A stretch of DNA of 64,000 bases from Gnetum montanum (lineage: Eukaryota > Streptophyta > Gnetopsida > Gnetales > Gnetaceae): the NCBI GenBank assembly GCA_015680685.1, contig MNCI01017909.1, positions 1,040,585-1,104,584 on the forward strand, written 5' to 3'. Below are positions 48,300 to 59,614 of the stretch, piece by piece. A program made the position numbers and the translations under genes. Positions within the stretch are counted from its first letter, which is position 1, and every line of letters begins with the position of its first letter. The notes under the pieces were generated by a model. The model was not told where the DNA came from, searched no databases, and saw only the letters and a list, made by a program, of their open reading frames with translations.

Positions 48300-50681
48300 G
48301 TTGGACTAGATTGTGAGGGTTGAAGAGGATTGCTAGGTCAGAAGAAAAGTCTTTTTTTGGATCAATTATTTGGACCACTTAGCTGGAAAGCTAATTGTGA
48401 ATGTATAGCCCTCATAACATTGTGTTGTTATGGCTATGGAGGAATCTCACCCTGCATGGATGGATTAGGAGGTAACTGGTTTGAAGGTGGAGGTGTGGGT
48501 GTAGATAGATGTAGAGGATGGTATGGATATGGGTTTTTCCCTCGAGCAAATGATGAATGTGTTTGGTGGTACTCTAGAGGGTAATAGTAATGCTGAAACA
48601 AGGTATCACTTGCAGAGCTTCTTAGTGATATAGGTTGCTAAACATAGTACCCATATGGATTTGGTTGCCTATAAGGGGATTTTTGTCTTAGCAATGACAT
48701 TCCCTATGATTGTGGTTGGTGCCACTATTGATATTGTTCATAAGGTTATGGACTATTTCCACTTGGGTAGTAAGCTTGTTGTTGTTGGTGGAACTACCTT
48801 GGATTTCCTTAAGGATAAGGGAATCATCTAGGTGACTACCTATGTGCTAGTCAAGGATTTAATGCATACACCCTAGATTCTTATAAGTGTGACACCATAG
48901 GGCAACATCCCTTTGGATGTCCATATTGATAGATGTCATAATCAATTTCATCATTAGAGTTGGTTTCCACAACTTCTTCTATGACAACAGCTTTGCCCTT
49001 ACCTTTTTGGTAGGCACGTTCAGCTTCTTTGCACCTTCTACAGTTATGATCACTATTTTGCTCTTTGGATTCTTCAATGATCTTCATAACTGTTTGAAAT
49101 TTTGCATCTAAAGAGTCCCGTTATTTGTCAACCTTTGCCAAAATATCAGAAACAAATTTTTGGATGGTCAAGGTTTTCTTGTATACTACTTCATCAAGTG
49201 GTGACTCCTCCTCATCACAAAATCGGACCTCTCATTTTCTTATGGAAGGGTCCATATTATACTCTTCTACACTTTCCCTTTTTCGTAGCTCACCTTCTTC
49301 TTTTACTACCTGCTCAATTAGCCTTTGAATTTGATGGGCTCTCAGTTTAGATAATCTTCCTTGGGCATACATCCCAAGGGTTCTTCTAGTTTCTACTCTA
49401 AGCCCATCTATGATGTGGTGAAGTTGTTCCCTTTGAGAATAACCATGGCCAGGGCATTGGTGTAAGAGTGAATAGTACCTGCCCATGGTGACATCCAAGG
49501 GTTCATGTGTTCCTTGTTTCCATCCTTGGATTTTCCTTTTCAGATTAGACACTTTGGAGTATGTTTGATATTTGTCATTAAATAGCTCTAACATGGTAAT
49601 CCATCGGCGAATGGATTCCAACTCCAAGGACTAGTACTAGCTTTTAGCTTCTTTGATGAGTGTCTTGGGGAAAAGCTTGAGTTTCTGCCATTCATTCTCT
49701 ATGTTCTATAAGGCACAAGCATCATAGAAAGATTATAGATGTGTTTGCAGATTAGAGTTATATCCCCCCTCAAATGTTGGAATATTGTTCATGTCTAAGT
49801 GCTTGATCTGACTATCTTTCATATGCCTAGTTGGAATTTTAACTGCCTCCACAATGTTGAGCATACTTTAGGTCACTAATAGAGGTTCATCATCATCACT
49901 GCATCAATGAAGCCAATGATGGTTTTGGCCACCCCTTCATTCTTGGTGGCCTTCATGGTCATTATTTTCTTGTTGATCACCTTCATCGTGATTATTTTGA
50001 CGGTGGCTTCTATGAGAATGATCAGATGAAGAGGAATGTTTGGAATCAAATGAAGAGGATGAAGAGGAAGGTGTACCATCACGGCCACCATGGTGTCCAC
50101 CACCACTCTTATGTTTATTATGATCACCATCCTTAGATCCCTTGTTGTTGTGGTGTTTTCTTGGGTCCCTACCTTTGGCTATCACTTTTTCCTAAACCTA
50201 ATTTATAAATAGTGGATCGTAGGTTCAAGTTCACACCCTTGTCACTAGTATCAGGGGGTGGAGAATCTTCATGTTGAGAACCTTCAATAGGAGGATCCTC
50301 ATTATTATCTTGATTTAGTAGGAATAAGGGATTAGTCAAATGTTTTCCCTTTGTAGCCTCATGGAGCTTCTCTTAATGTCGATCTTGCTTGCATTGTGTT
50401 TTAGTGGGATAGTAGTTTCGAGTGTCATATCCATCCACAACGTATTCTTTGTGAAGATCTGAGATGCCCAACTTCTTAAGATTTTTAAGCAGCATCCCTA
50501 GCACATATCGATTAGGGGGCAGGACAATGTTGTCCTCTATATCATGCCATCACAACTGTTCATCCTGATGTAGGATGAAGGTGAAGTTTGGTACATACTT
50601 ATCTAGATCAGTATATACCACTTTGCATTCTTGTGGGATCAGTAGTTTAGCTTCTTCATGCTTGTGAGAAGAAGAAGACAT
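48300..50681 (-). pseudogene. gag: Retrotransposon Gag of the complete element, interrupted
   Basis: It starts MSSSSHKHEEAKLLIPQECK at 50681. The N-terminal region (DNIVLPPNRYVLGMLL) is followed by a His/Ser-rich tract (50185-49937, HHGGRDGTPSSSSSS, HSSSSDHSHRSHR). The Gag domain at 49627-49232 reads RRWITMLELFNDKYQTYSKV, CPGHGYSQREQLHHIIDGL and RLSKLRAHQIQRLIEQV. The reduced zinc-knuckle-like HPKGCCPMVSH is at about 48900, and a Gln/Pro-rich tail follows. Stops and frameshifts are frequent. Confidence 0.8.
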
Positions 50682-50818
50682 TTTGCAAAAAAAAAAAAAA
50701 TTATCAGTGTGCTTTTATAATTATATGTATATAAGAAATGATATTGACCTTGAAGTTCGTACAACAATATTAATGGTAATCACATAAACCTAAATAGTAC
50801 ACGTTTCAACAGATAAAG

Positions 50819-50836
50819 TCCCTCGCAACAATGCCA
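50819..50836 (-). other. Primer binding site, tRNA-Asp-like
   Basis: On the minus strand TGGCATTGTTGCGAGGGA, one base from the LTR. Thirteen of 18 positions fit the tRNA-Asp complement. Confidence 0.65.
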
Positions 50837-50837
50837 C

Positions 50838-51768
50838 TGATAAGCGGCAAGGTACCGCTATGCCCAACCATATGAATCACAAAGCATTCATGCACGATCT
50901 AGTCAAATTTTATGGACTTTATCGTTTCTGGTGCACTAGTCTTCTAGGAAGTGAATCTTGCCCCAAGGTTAATCGTTGTTTTCCCAATTACACTTTTGAT
51001 GTACACTGGTATGGTTAATTATATTTGAGGCATCTGAATTTTATCATTTTATGTTTTATGATTTTGGTGTTTAGAGGAAGATAAAAGTGATTGTATTACT
51101 AATTTAAATTAACTAAGTAACTAGCATATAACTAATCCTAACATAAGCATCTGATCCCACTTTTCGTACACGTCCTAAACTCAGGTATCCACTGTTAGGT
51201 GACCAAGTGCTATGCTATTGGGTGTATCAAGTAATAACACTGTTGGGATTACCAAGTGAATACATGTTACGCTTGAAGTGGTCATACTTATGTGTGTAAT
51301 CTACCTTACTTAATTGCTTCATTAACTTAATTTCTGGAAAACATTTAATAAATACTTAGAACATTTAACAAATAATTGAGAACATTGAATGCATAAATAA
51401 AATATTTAATCTATCTAAAGTGCTACAAGGTTTATCAGAAATCTTATCTTTATTGTCGTACACACTGTCGTGCTTAGTTACAACAATGTTTCAATAAAGA
51501 TCCGTACACTCAATAACTCATGCTGCGAGCATTTGGAAGGAAAATTCTAACTTTCAAATGGAAAAACTGTAAGAGCTTCATTGCAACTACAATCTCCTAT
51601 GCCATAAATGTAGCTGGTAGGCGCATATTTATAGTAAAAAATTGACACTACGTCAATGGGGCCTCATCGACACATCGTGCGTTGACGAGGCCTCGTCGAT
51701 GAGGCCTTGTTGATGAGGCTGTGTCAACAAGGCCTTGTTGATGCAACCAACCAAACTACAACACATCA
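50838..51768 (-). repeat. 5' LTR of the complete element
   Basis: 931 bp from TGATAAGCGGCAAGG to CAACACATCA. The TATA box (reverse complement) is at 51626-51634. The U3 (51640-51768) is built of repeated gaggcctcgtcgatg/aaggccttgttgatg units. Confidence 0.85.
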
Positions 51769-51773
51769 ACACT
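51769..51773. repeat. Target-site duplication ACACT (right)
   Basis: Copy of 38612-38616. Confidence 0.85.
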
Positions 51774-52289
51774 AATAGAAGAAGTTAAGAATTGGTATAG
51801 ATCATTGGAACTAGATTCAATCCACTGGTGGTCCACAATGCCTAAGCTCTTAAATGAGAAATGCCAATTGTATTCAAGAGTGTTTGATCTAAAAAAAATC
51901 TAAGGGTGGAAGCAAGATAACCATGCATTCCTAAATGAAGCTTTGGAGAGATACTATTCTCTACTACATAGATGCCAAGGCTATGGATTTTCTCAAAAAG
52001 AGTAGCTTTCTCACATCATATATGGGCTTCATAATGAGGAAGATACTTGGGATCTATGCCCAAGAAAAATTATTAGAGTGCCCATTAGATAAAAAGACCA
52101 ATTGAATAGGTGACAAAAAAATAAGGAGAGTTATGTGAAAGGGAGAGTGTAAAAGAATAAAACTAGGATCCAACTATTCATAAAAAGAGGTTTATATTTA
52201 TGATTTGAAAAGAGAGATATCTCTTGATGAGTTGATCTCATACAAAACCTTGCCAACATAAAAGTCTATTGTTGAGATTGAAGCAAGGG
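51774..52289 (+). pseudogene. gag: Gag of the old plus-strand element, part 2 of 3
   Basis: It resumes as IEEVKNWYRSLELDSIHWWS, then YYSLLHRCQGYGFSQKE and, near the end, the IVEIEAR segment that corresponds to TEVSAKV at 5.12 kb. It is then cut at AAGGG by the element 52290-55407 and resumes exactly in register at 55413. Confidence 0.8.
52285..52289. repeat. Target-site duplication AAGGG (left)
   Basis: Matches 55408-55412. Removing the insert restores the Gag reading EAR-VDKI across the junction. Confidence 0.85.
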
Positions 52290-53755
52290 TGTTGGCAACC
52301 ATTTGAGAGTGGACCACCAATGTTGGGGGCCTCCTGGTCTCATGACCTTCGGGGTCACGAAATTAAAGGTGTTCTTCAAACAGGGTTTAGATGTTTGCTA
52401 CTCTTTGGCAACACCAAGGCCCAAATACCTCCAAATAGACTTAGTGGTTATGAAACAAACTAAACATGAGTATGTGTTTGCTATTGTGAATGTCAAAATG
52501 GTTGGGTTGTGTATGAAACTGTATTTGGCTATCATAAAAGAAATTCAGCTAACTTTGTCAAATACTATGAGTTGTTGAAGATTCCTATTTTGTCCAATCA
52601 CTTACTCTATATAGTCCTATAGTACCTACTTGTAATAGCTAAAACTTTGCAAAAATGTTTGAGCACAATTCTGCCAATCAAGTCCTAATTTTCCCTAGAA
52701 AGAAAGTTCCACAAGAAAACTAGAAATAGAGCAAGATTCAATGGACTTAGAAAAAGAAAAAAATGGAAGTAGATTTGTGTGAAATCTCAAATATTTAAGT
52801 AAGATAAATTAACATGAGGAAACATTTCATAATAAAGCTATTTGAATTCAATCGAACTACAAATTATCGAAACCTTCTAAGCTTAATAAGCAATTTCATA
52901 AAAACAATCTTACTATACTACCAAAAATGCTACGTAAACGACAAAGTATGAGTCTCTATTTCGGTTAGTTAATAGTTGTCAAAGATTGCATTCAATAGAG
53001 CCTTAAAAAATTTGACAATTTCAAAACTGAAATACCAAGGCGATACACTTTAAAATAACGAAGGTATTTCAGTTGTCTCAAAATACCAAAGATATTCTTA
53101 GATCATTTATGCTCAAAATAGGCAATTTCATTAAGACATTATTATTAAATTTCTCTTGGGGCTTTTCAACAACATAAGCTCTTCTATGGCAAATCTTACT
53201 AGAAGTATAATACTGCGTAGAAACAAAGCTATAAGAGCAATCTAAAAAAAATCCCAAAATTAAATGTTAAGCACAATATTACTTAAACCATTAGCTAAGT
53301 AACTAAAACAAAATGAGAAAGAAAAAAACTCACAGAATTAATAAAGTTGTTGAATTGATGAATTAGCAAGCCATTTTACAACTTTAATATTTTTTCTTGA
53401 TTTGTCCCCTTCCCTTTTCATTCTACCCTTGAAGCTTTTTTATAATGACTTTAGGGTAGTTACAATCATTATGGAAGATTAAGGTTAGTTATAAACATTA
53501 TGGGGGTTGGTTGTAACTACAATAGAGAAAATAAGTATATTGCCAAGTGTCCCATTTGCAACATCATGGGAAATTAAAATTCAGTAATAAAAATTGAAGT
53601 ATTCAATTCACACGAGAGTTTGAACTAGTGTCCCATATATTCTTTTTTCTTATTGCATATTGTTATTATTTAAAAATATTAAACACACGTCAATAATACT
53701 AGCTATGAATAACCCTTGTTACACATCCTTTGCAATATACAACATGCATCTTGGC

Positions 53756-54540
53756 TTAAGGTTCCTTGTCGTTGTCTCTAAAATCCGATGAAACCTTTGA
53801 ATTGATTTTGGCTGAAGTAATGAAGTAAATAACTGCCAATGGGCATGCCTCACCAGATGCATTTGATGTAACAATAGTATCAGTGATAAAGTTCAACGCC
53901 TCCACAAAATCTTCATGCAAACGCCCAGCCCTTAGACTCGTGGTTTTCATTGATTGAAATAAACATCTTCACTGCACCAACATGCCTTTGATGCAGTGTT
54001 TCAAACAAGCTCAAGAATAAAGAAACGATATCTTTAAGCTCGTCTGTTAATCTTTGAAGCAGAATATCTGTGTATAAGTTGTCGTCAGACTTTGCGTTAC
54101 GGCCACCCTGCACTGCTTTGCTGAGTTGCCTAAGTTCACACATGAACATGACACTGAGCGTGCAATTGTCTGCCACGAAAGCCACTCAGATACCAGGTAT
54201 CCATCATCGCCTTTGTTGAAGCAATGTTTCTGATTCTGCTGCATAAATGCGCCACGTTCTGCAGCGCTGCTGCTGAGTCTTACGGTTTCTTCTGCTGCTC
54301 AGCACAACGCCATGATTGCAGAAAGGCGAGGGTTTTACTAGGCTTATTATAGGCAACGCTGCTCTGGACCCCAAATCCGAGACCTAAAATGTGGATGCGC
54401 AGGCCGCCATTGTCGTCTACGGAAGTCTGAAAATACGTGGCCTCTGTGGATGAGTCTATCGCGCCGAGTTCCCAGCATTCCGCGGTACTTTGGCGCCGTC
54501 GCAGCTGCAGGTTTTAACTGCAACTGCATATGCTTTATGC
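53756..54540 (-). other. Unassigned ORFs of mixed, gene-like composition
   Basis: Three overlapping minus-strand ORFs (54529-54347, 54244-54047/54185-53913 and 53950-53756). The second reads LYTDILLQRLTDELKDIVSL and the third GRLHEDFVEALNFITDTIV; they could be one gene joined by a frameshift near 53945. The base composition is more balanced than the surrounding AT-rich DNA. I do not recognise a family. They may be part of a captured gene. Confidence 0.35.
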
Positions 54541-54780
54541 TTCCTTGATCGTTTAATCCGCTTTAATCGGTGAATGAAGAAGAATCGTGAGATTTCAGTA
54601 AACTAATTTGCATTTCGGTACAAAACTCTAAATTATCGATTGGATGCCACGTGCCAGTGTTAAATTGGAAAATGACCCTGGGTTTTGCCCTAGTAGTCGT
54701 ATGCGGCTGTCACCGGTAGGCTTGAAAGCTGGATTTCTCCTGCAACAATCCCTGGGATAAGAAAATTCTTTCGAACACAT

Positions 54781-54967
54781 TCAATGAAGCCCAGCACATG
54801 TGCAGATCATTTGATCAGTATAGCTCATATCCTTCTCAGGAGCATAATAAGAGTTTGACATGAACGTGAGTGCCGTTGACGCAAGGTTGCTTTTCATCAA
54901 ATGTTGCACGATGCCCATGCCTGCCACTGTCTTTGAATTATAAATATCTTGGCCTCTGAGTGCTGCT
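54781..54967 (-). pseudogene. Short ORF, possibly a DUF599-like fragment
   Basis: It continues in frame after the permease fragment. VQHLMKSNLASTALTFMS resembles the VQTLRNxIMASTLLATT block of plant DUF599 membrane proteins, followed by a YTDQMICTCAGL stretch where that family has a membrane segment. The similarity is short and the assignment weak. It ends in TGA near 54781. Confidence 0.25.
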
Positions 54968-55065
54968 GGTGATTTCAATGTACCCTAAATTTCAATGAAC
55001 ACGATGCAGAAAGAATAGGAGAATGCAAGGTTGTCAAGTGCTTGGAAAGAATACCACATCTTCAT
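54968..55065 (-). pseudogene. Fragment of an amino-acid permease (AAP type)
   Basis: The minus-strand reading KMWYSFQALDNLAFSYSF, then CIVFIEI-stop-GTLKSP, matches the AAP-family segment KVWRxFQAxGDIAFAYxYxxxLIEIQDTLKSP, a transmembrane helix and adjoining loop. The stop TAG (54985-54987) sits where the family has Gln, which a CAG to TAG change explains. Only about 33 codons are present, so this is a fragment without function, inside the 3.1-kb element. Confidence 0.6.
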
Positions 55066-55407
55066 TGCGGGGGAAAGACTTGAATCTACGGGAATCCTAA
55101 TCTATAATATTGCTGAATTATTTCCGCCTAGTTCTCCGTCCTAAATTAATTATGGAGTAAACAATAATGGATACCATGAAATGTTAGGATAGCAATTTTT
55201 CTCAGCACCCTAAAATATTTTGGACAGCATTAGGGTAGTGTGCACTTGGTCATGTGAAAGTACATCATAATTCCATTTGCATGCTTATGAACCTTATTTT
55301 CCTTATTTTCCATAGAACTAAGAGCAAATTTCTAGCTTTCACGGTGTTTCAAATTTTTCTTTGTGATAACCATCACTGCTTCATCAAATGGTAGAAATGT
55401 GCCAACA

Positions 55408-55412
55408 AAGGG
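55408..55412. repeat. Target-site duplication AAGGG (right)
   Basis: Copy of 52285-52289. Confidence 0.85.
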
Positions 55413-56150
55413 TAGATAAGATATGAGAGTTGATGAATTAAAATGTTACAACCACATTGAAAATCATAGAGGAGAAGGTAAAGCAAATAGGATCAAGTGG
55501 TAAAAACAAGAAGAGGAAAAAGAACAAGGAAATAGGTAAGGACACTTATTGGCAAGAAGGGAAAATAGCTATAGTAGACAAGATTGTAGACTCAGATACA
55601 GAGAAGGTGGATGCATGTAACATTTGCCAATATAAACATCCAAAGGGCTATTACTTACTTATGTTACATCTACAAAAGTCTTGGGCTTTTGCTTTGAATC
55701 CCAAGTTCGTATAAAAGAAAATTCCTAGAAAATTGCCTTACTCACAAGGTAATTATAGACAATTTTACAACCAATGGTACTATCCCAGTTGGACTTCTTA
55801 TCAACCTCAAAATTACTATCAACTAGAATGGCACAACCCATAGTTGTGGGCGATGCCATCAATAAACTAGTAATACCCCTATCACAAGTCGGACCCTTAC
55901 GGATATTATGTTGAACAACTTGTTTCTCCTAATGGTTCTACTACCCATGCCTCAACTCATTACTACTACTCTCCTAAATATCAACAACCCACAACATCTT
56001 TGGTCAGATCACCATCCCATGTCTTTCATCATTTGTTGCATCCTCAATATTTGCATACTTCCCTCTACCATACATCACGACTAACGATGCAAAAAGGATT
56101 GGCACCACAACCTCAACAAAGGATGCCACTTATGCCGTGAAAATACAAGT
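55413..56150 (+). pseudogene. gag: Gag of the old plus-strand element, part 3 of 3
   Basis: It continues VDKI, then TTLKIIEEKVKQIGSSGKNK, the CQYKHPKGYYLLMLHLQKS block (counterpart of the HPKGCC motif) and the Gln/Pro/Tyr-rich tail with PRKLPYSQGNYRQFYNQ and SDPYGYYVEQ. Stops are frequent. Confidence 0.75.
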
Positions 56151-57668
56151 GAATGATAATGTTAGTAGATCTCAGCAAAAGTCTTGAAACTATTTTTTTT
56201 TAGGACAATTCCCATACATGTGAATAAAACTAGTAGTCTTACTAGCTCATCAGAACTAGCACAAGGACAATCTGGTACAACCCCCTTCCTCATAAAGACA
56301 ATATCTTCTAATCCTACATAAAAGCCAACAACCATTATCACTCTAACACAAAACATAAAAGATGAACCTATCATTGTAGAGAGACAATAAGTTCCATGCA
56401 TTACTACTAATAATAAAGGGTTTAGTTATCGGCAGAAAGTTCAAAGTAATAATAGGATCCCTATATCAACCCATAATAAACTTAAGGAAAAACTGTGTGT
56501 GTAAAACTATGTCCACACAATAGCCACTAAACCAAAAGACACCCAGTGGTTAGCAAATAAGAATATGAAACTATTCAAAAGATACATGGAAACATCTAAC
56601 TAACTTATTAGTTCTAGTCCTAAGAAAATGAACCAAACAGAGAACATAGAGAAGGACATCTTACACTCTAACTCTACACCAAAAGAAGATGTTATAGAAG
56701 GAGACCTAAGAACTAAAATAGGAAATTAAAAAGGAAACATATATGGACCCTCTAAATAGAAAACGCCATATAGTCCAACTAAATATGTCTCAAAATGATC
56801 AAAACCTAATTATAATCAATGTTAAGTATGTTAACCAACAAAAACTAAAATCACTAAAGATGATAAATGGTAAACTTATGGTATATAACTAAGGGAATGT
56901 ACGATCTATTTTTTGAATACTCACTCATGAGTTTAATCATGAGGGAAATGTTCCATATTGAATCAAGAACTAATAAGTGCATTTTCACTTTTTATTTTAT
57001 AATTTTTTATCATTTTCCTATTTCTTTAATATTCTCCAATTCTTAATATGTTTTCAATTTCATGATTATTTTTCTTTTCTTTATAATTTTCTCTTTTCTT
57101 GAGTTATTTCCTTTGTATTTTATGGTTGTCTACTATGTTTTTATTAATAACAATGTTGATAGTCCTGATGTAGAAGTCAACAATATGTGTTAGGTATTTG
57201 ACCGCAACTATCAAGATGACTGGGTAAATAATTGTGTAAAGCAGTGAGACCACATCATCCATCCCTCTAGCTCTATAAATAAGGGGTCTTTATGATGAAG
57301 GCAATAAGATTCTTCTTATACGAAACTAAAATTAACTACTGATCATTGTGCCTTAACAAAAGGAGGAAAGACCAAATGGAAATGGAGAAGGGTGCATTCT
57401 CAAGGGCATTTGTTGGATTCTCTTGTTATCTTACCTCTTGAGGCCTATGACTTATGGAACATATCATCACTCCTCCTGTAGACTATAAAGGAAGTATGTC
57501 TTTGTAATGTGTGGTTCTCATTCATCAAAGAAAGAAAAAAAAGTAGGAATAAACACACCTCTTTGAAGATCTCTTAGGATACATGCACTAGTTATGAGGT
57601 TGGAAAGACATGTTACCCATGCCTAAAGACACCCATTTGACTAAGGTCCAAATTTCTTCATTTGTAAT
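56151..57668 (+). other. Decayed interior of the old plus-strand element, no readable protease
   Basis: The Gag-type reading fades after about 56.2 kb, and no DSG motif is found. At 57000-57660 a different composition appears, with ctctataaataaggggtct near 57270, a TATA-like box that could belong to another LTR. No ends were found for it. Confidence 0.4.
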
Positions 57669-58457
57669 TGATGAGTCGCGTTTTGGGCGACCGCGATATC
57701 GCTGCCTATCTCCTCATCTATAAATAAGAGGTAGACAGAATCAGTTGGGATATAGTTTTTAGTTTAGTTTTAGTCCCTTAGCAGAACTCTGGTAGTTTTA
57801 CCCTTCCAGAGATAGAATTATTTTCCAGTGTATACCTGCAGTGTGGTGATTGTAATTGTATGGCATTCTTTATTCGAGTGTGACGTACGAGGACACGCAC
57901 ATGACCAGAAATAAAGATCGAGATTACTTCATCATTGCAGCATTCACTTAGTTTAATTATTTAATTAATTGTTATTTACTACTTTCCTAGTTAATCTCTC
58001 TCACCCTCATCTCATGTTAAAACGCGGAATGAGTACAACTTGATTACGAGCATTTAAGTGTGACTACTTGGTAACCCAGTGGCGTACCTAGGATCTATGC
58101 TTGGTAATCCCAGTGGTAGTCATGCACGAAGTCCAAGATGTGTACGGATAATCAAGGAACGAATGCTCATCGCACTTAGCCTAGGTAGATTCTCTCACCC
58201 TTCCTCTTGTAGTTTAGTAAACATTATTTTTCATTGCCTTCAGGAGTAGCGTTAGATTAGAAACCCATCATACACCTCACTTTGGACTAAACCATACATG
58301 ACAAAGATAATACTAGTCCAGGTGGAAAGACAGCGAACTGCGACCTAAGGCTAACTGTCTAGGTGCCACAACTAGTCCATTTGTGGAGTTTGACTGGATC
58401 GCACGTGTAACGCTCGTATTCGTATGGTTGAGTGTAGGGGTAACTCGCCACTCATCA
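57669..58457 (+). repeat. Solo LTR with near-perfect target duplication
   Basis: It runs from TGATGAGTCGCG to CGCCACTCATCA (789 bp), flanked by GTAAT (57664-57668) and ATAAT (58458-58462), four of five bases equal. The U3 is short, with CGCGATATCG, then a TATA box CTATAAATA at 57718-57726. The body matches the LTR at 34467-35345 and the reverse complement of 59615-60576. Confidence 0.8.
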
Positions 58458-59614
58458 ATAATCCCTAAAAGTACTTTCTTTTTCTCTTTTACTATCTATT
58501 TGGAAAGATGCTAATTCTCTATGATTATTGTGGACTCATGATGGTAGGCAAGAAGTGACACATTAATGCAAGGTCACTGTTAATGGTGTGGACTTGGTCT
58601 AAAATTTGAATAGATAGGTATGATGGTCATCTTAATCACAATTGACACAAGAACCTATTATGGACATGATCAAGTACCTCATGTCCCAATCTCTACAATC
58701 AATTCTTATCCCATTATTCACCAAACTACTACATGCAATTATATACCTAATTATTTTGTACACAATAGTGTAGGATTCCAACTATGACGGTTCTGTGTTG
58801 TTTGGAATAAAGGCATGATCTACATTTAACTTCTAAATGTGTCCATGAACATCTATAGAAGTCGTGATGTAAGGGCATTATGGCAAGAGTCTACTTTAGG
58901 GAGGACCCACTTGCATAAGCATAACATTCCTATTAATTATCTATACGATCATATAAATAACTAATAGAGATGCGACGAAACCCTAAGGATTTGGATTTAA
59001 CCTTGATTTACTAACTCAAAAGGAAGTGGAAAAATAAATAAAATTATGAATAGTAAAGCAATATAGCATAGCAAAATTTTATAATACTTGCATATATAAT
59101 TAAAAAAATTTATTTAATGAAAATTGTAGTTTTATGCAACCACAAAAAGATAGATGTTGAAAAATTTCACTAGGTGCATCATAAAATACTGCATAAAATA
59201 ACAATCATAATGACACTTATTTCACCTCAAATGGACATCTAGAAATAAAGATATTGAAATTCAAAGTTTACTAAATTAAATAATAAAATATTAATTTATA
59301 ATAAAAAATATTAAGTTATCCTATACATATCGCATGTGCTAAAATTAAAAATGTTCCTTTCAATCTCACGGTACAAATGGCATAGATAGGAATTTCATAT
59401 ATATCAAAATTTATTATTTATTTAAAAAAATAGGTACATGGGTTAAGTAGCGCAAAAGTGCATAAGGTTTTTATTTTACAAAAATACAAAATATACATAA
59501 ATTATTTTCCAAGATCAAAGAGTCCATGTTGTTTAAAATTAATCCACCTTTCATCCCATGTTCCTCTCCGGATGTTGCCATGGCTACTTTAGGCACTCTA
59601 CATCAAAATGCTGG
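58458..59614 (+). other. Tail remnant of the old plus-strand element, then AT-rich DNA
   Basis: Sequence 58865-58960 (gggcattatgg, then gtctactttagggaggac and ccactt) is the inverted counterpart of 43310-43400 and 61330-61400, so it is post-pol tail in + orientation. It probably belongs to the element that begins at 36811. From about 58970 to 59614 the DNA is AT-rich with no gene. Confidence 0.5.

Larger units (their letters stand above)
38617..51768 (-). mobile_element. Complete Athila-like LTR retrotransposon, 13,152 bp, decayed
   Basis: Flanked by the 5-bp duplication ACACT, inside the gag of an older plus-strand relative. On the minus strand it contains the 5' LTR 50838-51768, primer site 50819-50836, Gag, protease, RT, RNase H, integrase, a spacer, an extra ORF, polypurine tract 39512-39524 and the 3' LTR 38617-39511. 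This is the Athila-type order: Ty3/Gypsy pol, an additional ORF between integrase and the 3' LTR, and a tRNA-Asp primer. By eye the two LTRs are about 85-90% identical, mostly transitions, so the insertion is old. All frames carry stops. Confidence 0.9.
52290..55407 (-). mobile_element. 3,118-bp element with TGTTGGCA/TGCCAACA ends carrying host gene fragments
   Basis: The termini are a perfect 8-bp inverted repeat beginning TG and ending CA, and the flanks are a perfect 5-bp duplication AAGGG. That combination is typical of an LTR retrotransposon (the TGTTGG start is common in Copia LTRs), yet I find no long direct repeat at the two ends and no RT or Gag. It could be a long solo LTR or a non-autonomous element. 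The right third holds an amino-acid permease fragment and GC-richer ORFs on the minus strand. Strand is given from that gene fragment and is otherwise undetermined. Confidence 0.7.
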
